Source of the DNA: Owenia fusiformis
Lineage: Eukaryota; Annelida; Polychaeta; Sabellida; Oweniidae
Assembly (NCBI GenBank): GCA_903813345.2
Contig: CAIIXF020000008.1
Coordinates: forward strand, 4,723,341-4,787,340
DNA: 64,000 nt
Direction of reading: 5' to 3'
In this document: positions 32,073 to 43,770 of the stretch, piece by piece
Layout: every line of letters starts with the position of its first letter
Position numbering within the stretch: position 1 is the first letter of the stretch
Notes under the pieces: model-generated
The model's database searches: none
What the model was told of the DNA's origin: nothing
Seen by the model: only the letters and a program-made list of their open reading frames with translations
Translations under genes and position numbers: made by a program

Positions 32073-33994
32073 TGTAATGGCCCTGTGTTTATATATGTGA
32101 TTATGATGTGAACTTGTCAGGCTGGCTAATGTACAGTCAGGGCTTTAACATTGTTGAAGAGTAAGGGTAATAAAGCTATGTCACAGCGGCGACATAAAAG
32201 TATGTGTTTACCCAAACTGTAACAAAACAAGAGATTTAAAATGTAAATAATTATCAAAGAATAAAATGATTATTGTATAAACTCTTAATTATGCACAGGT
32301 GGTTTATCAGAACCAAAACAAGCACCACTAGGACTAGTGTAAATTACTTATTTACATCATTGGCTGATTTATATCATGCTTTGATATACTTCGAAATCTA
32401 ATTATGGCGTAAAGGCGTATTGCGTAATACTGTTATATGCGATTCAATGTTAATATTGGAATATACGCCCAATACTACTGTATTGCAGTTGCTGTTAATA
32501 CTGTAAAATGTTTGATTCTTTATGCACAGAATTCACAGCTCTGTTAAAAGTCTATGTACAACAGAGAAACAAGAACTTAAATGTTGAGATCCTTTTCATA
32601 TGAGATCAAATATGATTATCAGGTATCTGCCTAAGTAAACAGATGGAGAACAATATATACAGTACACTAATGTTCTCTGGGTCTGCTGGAATAGCAGGTC
32701 TGCCTAGTATCAGCAGGTTATAATAGTATGTATTCTAATGTTCACTGTGGCAAGTTCACTATTTCTGCCTTATGAGCAGTCATATGACAATGTAAATACT
32801 TGAGTACTGGGTCTGCTTTGATAGCAGGTCTGCCTAGTATCAGCAGGTTATATGATAATATAAAAACACTAATTTTTACTGGGTCTGCTGGAATAGCAGG
32901 TCTGCCTGTCAGCAGGTAATGTTACAAATAAATATAAATAAAACAATGTCAACTAGATCTAATAATTAGGCTATATCACTATATCCTCAAATATCACTAA
33001 GATCAAAGCATGATTCTGAGAATGCCAATATTGATGTAATCAGATGTGTTGGTGCTTCGGTGCAATACTCAAATACTCAAATAGTGTCTCTGTGTAGCCC
33101 AAAATATATCTCAATTGCACTGAAGTCTAGATTCAATAAGAACTACTACAGGTCAACTGAGTGCAAAGTTCAATCAATTCAACCACGTGAATTCGAAATA
33201 TTCGTCAATGTCACTTGAGAACTGGTTCCATTTATAAATCATATGTATTAGAACGTGATTTCACTTCAGAAATTTGGTAGAAGTGAACAATCAAACTGGA
33301 TTCCTTCAAAATGTTCTCAGTAAAAATGTGCGAAACCAAAATCAACAACCACAAATCGAGCTCTAAGTTCAACTGCAGATATCTCCTTACTCAATAACGC
33401 AAGGAGCGAGATCTTACCCTGTGTTGGTGCCTGGGGTTGTGCGTCATACGTGTATCAGTAGATCCCTACGAAATTGAGTCGATTATCGCTAATTCGGTTG
33501 AAATTGTCGCAGAGAAATTCTGTCGGCTCGATGGAAACGACGTCAGGAAAGTGTGGTCAAGTTCGGTATGATTGGTCAGTATTAGTCACGTGACGTCTGA
33601 AAAAGTTGGGTCAAGTCAGGTCACCAACTTTGACCGCTAAAATACATAAAAACCAAACACGATCCGGCAAAAATGAGCATGGCATGATAAATAAGAAGAC
33701 TACAGGAAAATATACCACTAAATTTAAAAAGCCAACATTGCTGAGAAAGTACTTAAATTTGATGTAATTGCGGACTGTTTACAATTTGACCGGAAGTGAG
33801 GTTTTGACCCCTGACCCAAATCAAAACAATAACAATAACACAAAAATGTAAACAATAAAAATAGAACATGGAATATGAATAAAATACGCTGTGACACTTG
33901 CTAAAAAGAGTAGAGAGGGTAAGTATTACACTTGTTTGACCGTCTGAACTGGAGTAAATGGGGACTGACTAATGAAAAATGGACGGTCATCATA
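32073..33994 (-). repeat. 5' LTR of the Gypsy element, 1,922 bp
   Basis: It is an uninterrupted copy matching 20617-24269 apart from the insertion there. On the plus strand its right end reads ATCATA where the other LTR has ATCACA, a substitution in the conserved terminus. Confidence 0.93.
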
Positions 33995-34201
33995 AAAGCT
34001 TGTCCTCCCAGAATTCTTGCTTGTTCTGCTAAGTTTTTAAGCAGTTTTATGTCTGTGTTTTTGTTGTCAACATTTGTCATCAGGTTCCACATGGTTCCTA
34101 ATGGCCCCATGGTGTCAGAAATTTACCTTTGTACAGTGGCTACATGTAGTTTTTTGTCAGATTCCACTATGGGTTTGATGGAAATTTCTTTGATAAATTT
34201 G
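33995..34201 (-). pseudogene. Middle part of the interrupted gag-like ORF
   Basis: On the minus strand MGPLGTMWNLMTNVDNK opens a frame that runs into the Gypsy insertion and continues at 20612. Just upstream is an in-frame TAA, and beyond that the element at 34202-35350 separates it from the N-terminal part. Confidence 0.55.
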
Positions 34202-35350
34202 GCGTTTACGGAAAAGACCGACCACCGACCATCGACCAGTCACTCTCCACAGTTGGGTCCATGAGGTGAGAGGTTGGTGCTTGGTCGGCGTTCCGTTTTT
34301 TACACAATCACTAGTTGCGTTCGTTTTTCTGGTGTACATAGCGCTCTTAGTCTACTTCAGATATCAGATCAGCTTTATTTTCCTGTTTACAACTGGAGAT
34401 TTTCAACTTTACGTTGGTGTCAACGGGAATCATTATAGCGTGTTTATTGGGTACTATGCTGGCAATTTTGATTTCGATGCACATGCTCCCTTATTAAACT
34501 TATGAAGAAAATGTATGTCATACATGTTTTAGCTTTAAATATCTTACGACACGAGCTTGTTAAAGTATGTATCATAGAAAACTAGCTATATAACTATCAA
34601 TGACGTATTACACGAGGATGTGTAGCATAAGTAACGGACTAAGTAAACACTGTAACTGAACGATTGTTTATGTGAGAAAACTACATGCATTTGTATAGGA
34701 CGATTTATACGTACAAGTTGCGTACATACGTTTATATGCATTGCTTAACCTCTCCATTATCAAACTACCCGAACGAACTTAGTAATCAGAACGAGTGACC
34801 ACGTTTTTAAAGAACGCAGAACGATCTGGACACATGGCGAACTTCAATCCTACTAGAAACGTATTACGACGTTGTGCAGTCAGGCGTAAATTCAGGTCGT
34901 GAGTACACCAACTTGTTCCGTTTGCAGCTTAATTAACAAATATAGCTATCACACCAAACAAGTTGTCACTGCGTTCTTTAAAAGGTTGCCGAACTGGTTT
35001 TAAACTGTGTCCGAACTGAATGAACGTAGCTACAACTTTATGAACTTCATGGACTTGCCCGGACCGGGAATGTGATTAAGAATTTAGAATTTTTCTCTTC
35101 TGGGGGCCTTGTTACTGTAGCCAAAATTGGGACAACGGTATTGGAGTTAATGCCCGGATACGGCGTACAGACATAGGCCTACGTACAGACAGAAACAGGA
35201 ATATTGTTTTCCTGTAATATTGTTTTCCTTTGGTCGGTCTTTTACATAGTGGTCGGTCTTTTACATATTTTTTCAAACCCTGTTTTGAGGCTACCTATGG
35301 AAAACACCGACCGGTCAGTGGTCGGTGGGGTCGGTCTTTTCCGTAAACCC
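34202..35350. mobile_element. DNA transposon with 9-bp target duplication, 1,149 bp
   Basis: ATAAATTTG stands at 34193-34201 and 35351-35359. The ends are GCGTTTACGGAAAAGACCGA and, as reverse complement at the right, GGGTTTACGGAAAAGACCGA. A 9-bp duplication with such ends fits Mutator-like elements, which is inference. No transposase frame is seen, so it is non-autonomous or degraded. It interrupts the gag-like ORF. Confidence 0.85.
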
Positions 35351-35968
35351 ATAAATTTGTCCATATTTGGGACATGTAGCCCTTGACTGTCTGGGTTTTT
35401 TTTCAAGCATTTCAGTAATGGTTTCAATGGACAGCATGTCCTGTTTCCAGTATTTCTTGACAAATGAGTCATGTTTTGGATTTAGAGTCCAGGTTTTGGA
35501 CTTTTTTTATCTCTCTGGATCAAAAAATCAGAGCCTGTGTCAGAGTTACTTTGGTTTGGTCTTTTTGTTGGATTTGTGATGTTCTGGTCACTCGAATCGC
35601 TTGATTCATCAGAGCTTGAGCTTGACTGGCTGTCATCTGAAATAGAGTCAGAGTCATTATTGAAAGAGGGGTATTTATCTCTCTTTTTTCTTGTGAACCT
35701 TTTGATTTGCTTTTGTTTTACATGTGCCTACTGCACTATTGTCTCCAGCATTGAAGTGTTTTGTCGACAGCACGTCATTTGAAGACCGCATGGTCTTTTT
35801 TGTTATGTCTTTCGACACACCTGCACCTTCAGTGCTCAAAGTTTTATCAATTATTTGCCTACCTGATTGAAAGGAATGAGCAGATTTCACTTCATCTTCC
35901 TCATTGTCATCAGATTGTGAATCTGACTCTGAAAGTCTCCTAGACCTGGTGGACGTGGCATCGGCCAT
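35351..35968 (-). pseudogene. N-terminal part of the interrupted gag-like ORF
   Basis: On the minus strand a frame starts MADATSTRSRRLSESDSQSD and is rich in acidic residues, serine and lysine, as expected of a disordered N-terminus. It is followed, after frame changes near the A-run at about 35680 and again near 35500, by further serine-rich and basic coding-like sequence leading to LHVPNMDK next to the transposon at 35350. Together with 33995-34201 and 20357-20616 it makes one ORF broken by two transposons and several small lesions. It resembles the first ORF of DIRS-type elements in layout. A domesticated gene is the alternative. Confidence 0.5.
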
Positions 35969-37229
35969 CTTGAAACTAAATTAGTTTTTTGAGCCTGAAT
36001 ACGTCCTTCTCCTTTGAGAGTTTGGAAAAATTAGGCCGATTATTGGTTTACACGGATCGCTGCGCATTGCATGACCGCGTAACACGAACACGTGACCGTT
36101 TACGAAAATACTGATATTCGCGCCAAGGCATTTGAATAAATGATTAGTTTATTAGCGTAATGAAATTGTGTGGAATATAGCATGCAATGTTTTTCAGTTC
36201 TCAAGCAGGTTTTAGTACATGACCAATTGTATTTTCAGACTTATTCATTTCATGATTATGTAATACTGACCTACTTATCTGTTTAGCATATCTTTTAAAG
36301 TCATTTTTGAAAATCCCTTTTGCCTCCTGTGTTATTACAATGGGAGGAGTTTTTTGAAAAATAATTTTGACTTTGAAGATCTTTTACTTTTTGAAACCTG
36401 AATAAAATATCAATTTTTTATTCAATAAAGTTGTCAAATTCAATTGACCACCTAACTTGTATTTTTTACAAGAACTCGGATGGGTGAATATTCTGTCATA
36501 TATGACTTGCGGCAAACCTACCATTTCCCATTGGTTTACATGGGAATGTCGATTTTCAAAAATTCATTAGATTTATCAACCTATTGTAATTGAGGAAAAA
36601 ATTGGGAAAATTTGGAGGCATAGGAAATGAAGTCAATTTACATTTCCATCAATATCATAAGTATTTTCCTTGCAGGTTATGTAAATAAAAATTCAAATAT
36701 AAAGAGGCTTCAACACATAGTTCAATGGGAGGTGCAAAGGTTGCCAAACTTTTGGAGTGGAGTGTATATTTGATCATATGTTTATAAATGTGTATATTTG
36801 ATGGATGCATTAACTTCAGAAAAGGTGCACCTAGGTCTAAAAGAGTATATATAATATTATGACCCCTGGGATTAGTGTAACGTTCCCAATTTACCTTTTT
36901 GGGACCTAAATCGTATTACATTATGGTTTAACAATATGCCATACATTGTTGTTGTTGCATCATTGATCAAATCTAGAGGAGTGTTTTTGCATCTTCAGTT
37001 TGGTGTTGTTGCATCAATTGTGAGGAACTAAAACTATGAATTAATCGCTTCTTGATGATACTACATGTATACCAATGACAGTTATTTAAAACATAGATCG
37101 AGCACTAACTGCACATGTATGGTTATTGAGAAACTTTAGAAATGGGTTTAAATTAGGAAAACAAAATATCTTAATATCTTTCCAAAAATCTATCACCGGA
37201 AGGCTGGCCATCTTGATGTCGCATCACGA
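35969..37229. other. No gene identified
   Basis: AT-rich sequence without exons I could support. The first 150 bp next to the gag-like ORF start are less AT-rich and contain CACGTG (at 36090). Confidence 0.4.
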
Positions 37230-39185
37230 TAACCCCCCCAAACAAAAATGAATTCAAGTTTACATCCACTTAACACTCAGTTTACACTTAATTTACACCA
37301 AACCTTGGTGTATACTTCGATGTTAACTTTACCCCAAGTAAATAGGTATTTACTAGCAGAAAGTAAACACTGATTTACTAGGTGTAAACTTGAAGTAAAC
37401 TCTCTTTCAATCAAAGCTGGCTTAGCCATTTTGGTTTTGGTAAGTCTTCACAAAATCCTTTAACATCGGCCCTGATACGGTTTTACTTTACTTGATTTTG
37501 GTGTCAACTTTACCATTAGGTATTAGTTGTGCATTTGTTTCATCGTCATTGTTCATTTAGTTATCAATTTTCTTCAGCTTCAAATTTATTTTCAATATAT
37601 CCATTGAGATTGAATCTTTCTACCTTTTATAATTGTGCTTGCCTGCTTATTTTGATCTTTTCACCTAGAATTCATTCTAATCTGCATCATGATGGCATTA
37701 TATACTGGGTTGTAATTCAATATGGGTCAGTTTATTATCCCACCGAACGAAGTTCACGGGGGATATAGGAATGCTGTCTGTCCGTCCGTTTGTCCAGGCG
37801 ATAACTCAAATACCGGTTGACAGATTTGATTCAAATTTTATAGGCTTATGCCTTATGGCGATAGAACCTCTGCTCGAGAAGATATTTTCAATATGGCCTC
37901 TTCATTCAAAATGGCCACCATTTTTCGTAAAAAATGCAATCTTTGATTACTCACATACTATTTGACTGAATTGGTTCAAATTCTATACGCTGATGCCTAT
38001 ATAGGGACAAAGGAACTATGCTGAAGAAGAGATTTTCAAGATGGCTGCTGAATATGAAAATGGTGGCCATTTTTCGTTAAAACGTAATCTTTGTTAACTC
38101 AAATACCAGTGAATGGATTTGGTTCAAATTTTATATGATGATGCCTAGGGACAAAGTAGATTTGTTCAAGAAAGAATTTTCAAGATGGCAGCTGAATTTC
38201 AAAATGGCCGCCATTTTTCATAAAAACATAATTTTAATTACTCAAATATTAGTAGTGACGGATTAGATTCAAATTCTATATGCTGACGTCTAGGGACAAA
38301 GGAGCTACCCTGAAGAAAAGATTTATACAATGGCTGCTAAATATCAAATGGCAGCCATTTTTTGTTAAAAAACGTAATCTTTTTCCTAACTCAAATACCA
38401 GTGAACCGGTTTGGTTCAAATTTTATATGCTGATGCCTAGGGACAGAGGAGCTACCCTGAAGAAGGTACAAAGGGACAAAGTTAATTTGTTCAAGAAAGA
38501 ATTTCAAGATGGCGGCTTAATTTCAAAATGGCTGCCATTTTTCATAAAACCGTAATCTTTGATAACTCAAATACAAGTTGAAGGATTTAGTTCAAATTTT
38601 ATTATGCTGATGCCTTGGTATAAAGGAGCTACAATGAAGAAGAGATTTTTAGAATGGCTGATAAATACCAAAATGGTGGCCATTTTTCGGAAAAAATGTA
38701 ATCTTTGATAACTCAAATACTAGTTGAAGGATTTGGTTTAAATTATTTATGCTAATGCTTAGGGACAAAGAAGCTACCCTGAAGAAAAGATTCAAAATGG
38801 CTGCTACATAGAATTCAATATACTGATGAACTAAGATGTAAACTAAGTGTAAAATAAGTTTAAAATCTGACCAATCAGGAGCGTACTCTTGATGTAAATT
38901 GGATGTATAGTTAAGTGTAAACTGGGTGTAAATTAAGGTGTAAATTAGCTAATTTGCATGTGAAATTGGTCACCTATTTACTGGGTGTAAAGTAACTGTA
39001 AACTGAGTTCGAACTAAAGTGAAAACTGTAATGTAAAATGAAAATTGGATTATACTAAGGTGTAAACTGAGTGTTAACTAAGGTGTAAATTAGCTCATTT
39101 GCATATGAAATTGGTCACCATTTACTAGGTGAAAACTAAGTGTAAACTGAGTGTAAATGGTAGGTGTAAAGCCTTTGTAAATTTA
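37230..39185 (+). repeat. Composite foldback/satellite repeat, copy 2 (inverted relative to copy 1)
   Basis: It starts CCCCCCCAAACAAAAATGAA and ends GTGTAAAGCCTTTGTAAATT, the complements of the two ends of 17790-19356. The edges are dense in AGTGTAAACTGAGTGTAAA. The centre includes the Helitron-like piece at 37738-38820. Confidence 0.8.
37738..38820 (+). repeat. Helitron-like repeat start with ~155-bp satellite units
   Basis: It begins TCCCACCGAACGAAGTTCAC after TTA, followed by GGGGGATATAG and a GTCCGTCCG run. About six units follow, each with GATAACTCAAATACC, TTTGGTTCAAATTTTATA, CCTAGGGACAAAG and AAAATGGC..GCCATTTTT. The 3' end seen in related copies (CTCCGYGGAG..CTAG) is missing, replaced by the foldback edge. 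Confidence 0.7.
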
Positions 39186-39479
39186 GTGTCAATGGGAAAT
39201 TCTTTTTTTCTTTTTTTTTTAAATTGCTCAATTCAGATTTTCTTAAAAAATGTGATTAATAATCTATGGGAATATGAAAGTGTTAAAAATAATATCAAAA
39301 TTCACTGTCCGGTTTTTGAGAAAGAAAAACTTTGAATATTATGAATCAGTCGGAAAATATAATTATTCCATTATACAGTATATAATGAGTAATATTGGCA
39401 AAAGATAGATCAACATGAGTGTCACATCAAAATATATCAAGAAAATGTATTGTGGACATTTACAAAATGAAAAAACTAG

Positions 39480-39563
39480 ATTCTGCCGGGTTTCAAACCC
39501 ACTCTCTTTAGGTTTAAAAACTTTGAAAACCTAGCGCCTTAATCGATTGCGTTAATGCGGAAC
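39480..39563 (-). pseudogene. tRNA-derived remnant (Leu/Ser-like)
   Basis: On the minus strand ATCGATTAAGGCGCTAGG resembles the A-box/D-arm of a class II tRNA. GTGGGTTTGAAACCCGG resembles the T-arm with a B-box. The acceptor stem does not pair well, so I call it a tRNA pseudogene or the head of a SINE. Confidence 0.35.
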
Positions 39564-39755
39564 TTGAACATCCAGGGGAAACTTTTCAAAGAAACAAATA
39601 TTGATGTTTTATCCAGCTCACATTTTTTGGTTTTAGAGATGCACAGACTGACTGCGCAATAGACATTGAACTTCTACTTTAATATATTTGATTTTCCTCT
39701 CAATAATCACAACTTCTCTTCTCATTTTTAGATGCAAACAACTTGATTCCCCAGT

Positions 39756-40025
39756 TTAAATTACCTCATTTTGTCTAGGTCGACCCCCAAGTAGGTCTAA
39801 TACTCCTCCCATTATTGATCCTCCTATTGCTCCCTGTATTGCTCCTCCTATTGCTCCTCCTACTACTCCTACTGGTCCAAGAGGTGCTCCCACTGCTGCT
39901 CCATGAATTGCTCCTCCAACTGCTCCTCCAACTGCTCCTACCATTGCTCCTCTTTCTGCATTATCTTCTTCCCTATTCCCTCGTGCATTTCCTCCTCCAT
40001 CCATTTTAATCACTGAAGTTTTCAC
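39756..40025 (-). CDS. Small glycine-zipper ORF, 89 aa
   Basis: The frame starts with a short polar part (MDGGGNARGNREEDNAERG from an internal Met). A 55-residue run with Gly or Ala every third or fourth position follows: VGAVGGAVGGAIHGAAVGAP, then GAIGGAIQGAIGGSIMGG. Such GxxxG repeats form glycine zippers and can pack as membrane-associated helices. The end (RPRQNEVI, stop) is polar. A possible acceptor (AACTTCAG) lies between the two Met codons, so this may be a terminal exon. The repetitive GGAGGAGCAAT codons mean it could be an expansion of a short DNA repeat. No family name is given. Confidence 0.4.
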   Translation of the reverse strand: MKTSVIKMDGGGNARGNREEDNAERGAMVGAVGGAVGGAIHGAAVGAPLGPVGVVGGAIGGAIQGAIGGSIMGGVLDLLGGRPRQNEVI

Positions 40026-43000
40026 ACACTCAAACAGGAATTATTTTGGGTGCTCCTTACTGCACACACCTTTCTTTCTGTCTACCATCCACTGAATATT
40101 TTTAAAGTTGAAAATCTGAACTTATGAGCCTGTTTATGCATGACTGAAATATGTCCTCAATATTATATCATTACATAAAGCAGCTCCTATGATGTAGGTG
40201 ACTTGTTTTAAATCCAAGTGTATTTTAATTTATGTATAAATCACAATTCCTGTAAATCAAAAAGTTAAGAATTAATACAAAAATATGTGACTATTTTTAT
40301 GCACATTTGGAAGAAATGCCATCTGCCAATCTGAGATTTTCTACTTTAACTACAAATAACACAACAAATAGTCCACATTGTCATCAGGCGGAATGAAAAA
40401 GGTAAGTAATATTCAGTTATCTTTTCAAATACAATTTTCAAATCCTGCCGTTCAGGCTGCAAGTTGGAGAGAACCACTACTACCTTTATTGTCTATGAGG
40501 ACTGTTCCCCAGCTGGCTTTTAGTCAGGTATATTCAGTAAGGTGCTCCTATTCAGCACTTGTCTGCATAGTTCTAATGGTTAAACCTGAAACACAAAAAG
40601 TTTAAAACAAAGTTAAATCAAAGCATTGGTCAAACTGCCTTTCTATTTCTATATTGACAAAATAAATAGGTTCATGTAGCTCCCAAAATATACAGACAGT
40701 GGTTTGATTTAATAATGTTACAGTTTAGAACTGATTTTAAAAACAAACGAATCATAGACGAGATGCTTGTGTGTACTAAGCATTACATATAACTACATAT
40801 AGTAGTATAATATATGAACAGTGTACTACTATAGACAAGTGGGAGTTCATGGGACAACATCCAGCTAAAATAATTTACCAGGTAACCCTTGGTATACTAT
40901 ATCAGGTAGAAGAGAATTGGCATTTAACAAAGTACCTAGTTCCGCTTTAATCGCTGCTGATATTATAAGTTATTCAATGGTTTCGAGATTTCCATAATTT
41001 CTAGGTGTATTTGTGAGGGCTATCACGAAACCATATTTATGAGCAAAGTGACCTTGTGACCACTACGCCTATTGATAATTGCTTGACCATATACTCCATG
41101 CCAGTATGAGGCATTAACGTATCTATACTGAGACACTAGGGAGTTCGACATGTGACTTCAGGCTGATTGACTGATCAAAAAATACCTCAAAATGTTATCA
41201 GATTTATCCAAATAAACAAAGCAAACTACATTTGAAAATTTCAAATGATTTGTTCGAGTATTCCTTCTGAGTTACGATATTTTCTTAAATGAACATCCGA
41301 ATATAAGCAGTCTTTATTAAGAATTTAAGCCTTGGACTTAAGTGCATTGTGTGCTGAATCATTCCATTGAAGGTGTTGTTTTCAAATCTTTGACTGCAGC
41401 GAATGTAAGCAGTCAATTACGTGAAATAGCGTGCTCTGATTGGCTGGAATTGGACACACCTTTCCTAGCTATGTGTGAATATAAATTAAACTATGCAATT
41501 ATATGATGATTCTGATGAATTCGCAATGAAAAGACATAAAGATCTGGTCCTGGTTTGATTCATCTAGATCTTCTAGGCCTAGATCTAGAGGTATCACATG
41601 TTTGATAATTTCTATTATCTTTTTCAACATTTTTTGTTAAAATCTTCTCAGCTTCGGGTATCCATTCGATGCTCCCCCATCCATTTAACTCTGGTTGATA
41701 TTCATCTAATAAATACTTGAATTTTCATGATGAATCGTGCAAGATTTGTTCATGAAGAGTGCACTTGTTTTGACTGCATATAAATAATGAGCTAACACTG
41801 CAGTGCTGTCGTTGATTTAAAGTTGAATGTCAGTAACAAACTATTGGTAATTAAAGCATGTGTCAAAGTGATAGGTACAAGGTGGTGAAAATGAGTCTTA
41901 AAGGACAATGAAGAAACAGGTTCTTTAATGTGTTGGATCAGTCAAGCACCATACTGATCTTCATCTTATCTTACTTATTTGTCTTAAAGGTTGGATAAAT
42001 AGTGCAGAGACGTATCCAAGGATCATAGACCTGGTGTCAAAATATATCGAAGTTTTGATATTTCATCAAGGATAACATCTATTTTCATTAGCTACCAAGA
42101 AAACCCCTGAACCTATCTAATTTCTGCCGATATTCAGAATCACTATCGTCCTAAATCCCCGGGAATCTTCTCCCGAAACCAATAATCATGGACAGAAAAA
42201 ATGCTCACGTACCTTTTAATGATTTCCCAGTGATATTGTCATTAGATTTTAGCCCCGCTTTCCCCAAACGTTCTATCCATCATTATGCTTGTTAGATACC
42301 ATGCGGGTGTCAAGAAGACCTTGAATATGGGTAGATTTGGGGTATTTTAGTCTTTCATTATTTTTGATTTTTCTTCGTCAGTGGGCCGGGCAAACTGCAA
42401 GAGTTGCCAGTAATAGACCGTCAACGGCGGTCATATCCTGTACCATGCATACGGTTATAGTAGACCATCGCGGTTATACTATGAATATGCGGTCTTATCT
42501 AATCTCAGCTGCAGCAAGAATTTTAAATGGCGGAGATTCAGAAATGTTTCAAAAAACAAAATGCGGGACGTCCATCCTTTCAATTGCTTATTTTGAAGTT
42601 GATTTGCAAGTCTGATTGGTGGTATTCGTCGACAAATGCATATATTTTAAGAAAATAGGTATGGCGAAGAAGATATTAGGCCAAACATTGCACTAATAGC
42701 TCGGGAAAGGTAAAATGACTCCCAAATTTCTTCTATGGTCTTTATTGAACCTTTAAGATACATCTAATATAATTCCATTTTTTCTGGAAATTATTTCAGA
42801 ATGTTCTGAACACCCTAGCATTGTGTTTTTCTGACAGACTGACTAAATATGTCAGTCTGGGACTTCAAATTGAGGCATGTCTAATATAATGTAAAATTGT
42901 TGCTTTGAATGACAAATAGACCCATAGTGTCTGTTGCCTTTATTTCTCAATTTTTGATATTGTAATTGTGATTCCACCGCACATTAGATTACCTGATGGT

Positions 43001-43115
43001 GCCAAGTTCTAGAGATGGTTCACTTTTGGGTGCAGGCTGTTTTTGAATGCTGATGGTGATATTTTGGATACCTTTATTGACATTGCTATTTCCTGTCATC
43101 AGGATTCCAAGACAA
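40026..43115. other. No gene supported
   Basis: I looked here for upstream exons of the HHIP-like gene (GDGG and NMWRC-type motifs) and found none. A short splice-bounded open stretch at about 40457-40528 (plus strand, CAG before, GTATAT after) is too weak to call. Confidence 0.4.
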
Positions 43116-43116
43116 C

Positions 43117-43770
43117 AGCCCTATTTACACAACACGCGACATTCCAAGATGTCTTGGCCAAAACGTTTTAGAAAAATTATGTTAAATTTACACCACCATT
43201 TACGAGACATCTTACGAAATATGATTTGAGTTTACATCTGTTTTTCTAAAACGTCTTAGAATGTAGGTAAAAGCAGCTAGCTAGTTCAGTACTGGTTGAA
43301 GGACGGTTCAGTTATCATAGCTATTCCTTTCAAGCTTCTATACTTTGTGCTAAAGAATGCATTGGTTTCACAAAAATATTGTTCAGGTATTGTTAAAAGC
43401 AGGAAAGAGGATTATGATAGAATGCCAGGCAAATTAGTTCTCAATATTTTGAGATCATGTTGGGAACAAGGGATGGGACAAGAGAAAGGATCATGCGAAA
43501 CAGAAAGTTTCAAATGTTTCGTTCAACGTAACGCATAAAACCGGGCTAAGAGCTCTTAGCTAAAACCGATGGATTTACACTTGCTTGTAAAAAGTTTAAA
43601 TGCTAAGACGTCTTGGCGATGACTATGGTCCTAAAACGTTTGAGCTAAGCACTCATAGCTGACAGCTCTTGAGAAATATGGATTTACATTACATTTGTAA
43701 AACGTTTTAACACTAAAATGTTTTACCCAAGACGTCTCAATGTTCTAGTGTAAATCCAACAAATTAGACT
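43117..43770. repeat. Palindrome-rich non-autonomous element
   Basis: The ends are inverted (ATTTACAC..ACATTCCAAGATGTCTTGG at the left, matched in reverse near 43727-43765). The interior has repeated self-complementary blocks: AAAACGTTTTA, AAGACGTCTTGG, CTAAGAGCTCTTAG, TAAAACGTTTTA. No ORF is seen. The exact ends and target duplication are unresolved. Confidence 0.55.

Larger units (their letters stand above)
20617..33994 (-). mobile_element. Ty3/Gypsy LTR retrotransposon with extra ORF3, nested insertions
   Basis: In element order (right to left): 5' LTR 32073-33994, primer-site region, gag (31573-29475, interrupted), protease, reverse transcriptase, RNase H, integrase, ORF3 (25490-24348), polypurine tract, 3' LTR 24269-20617. 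The LTRs end TG...CA, apart from one substitution in the 5' LTR, and are flanked by AAAG at 20613-20616 and 33995-33998. I counted about 15 differences between the LTRs over ~1.92 kb (below 1%), so the insertion is young. The copy is nevertheless defective: frameshifts in gag, protease and integrase, a foldback in gag and an insertion in the 3' LTR. Confidence 0.93.

Noticed and set aside
39480-39563. Functional tRNA gene
   Set aside because: The B-box and D-arm are recognisable, but the acceptor stem does not pair and the anticodon arm is irregular. Kept only as a tRNA-derived remnant.
40378-40605. Possible HHIP-like upstream exon
   Set aside because: The splice-bounded stretch near 40457-40528 is open but has no HHIPL similarity, and the implied intron before it would be only about 55 nt.
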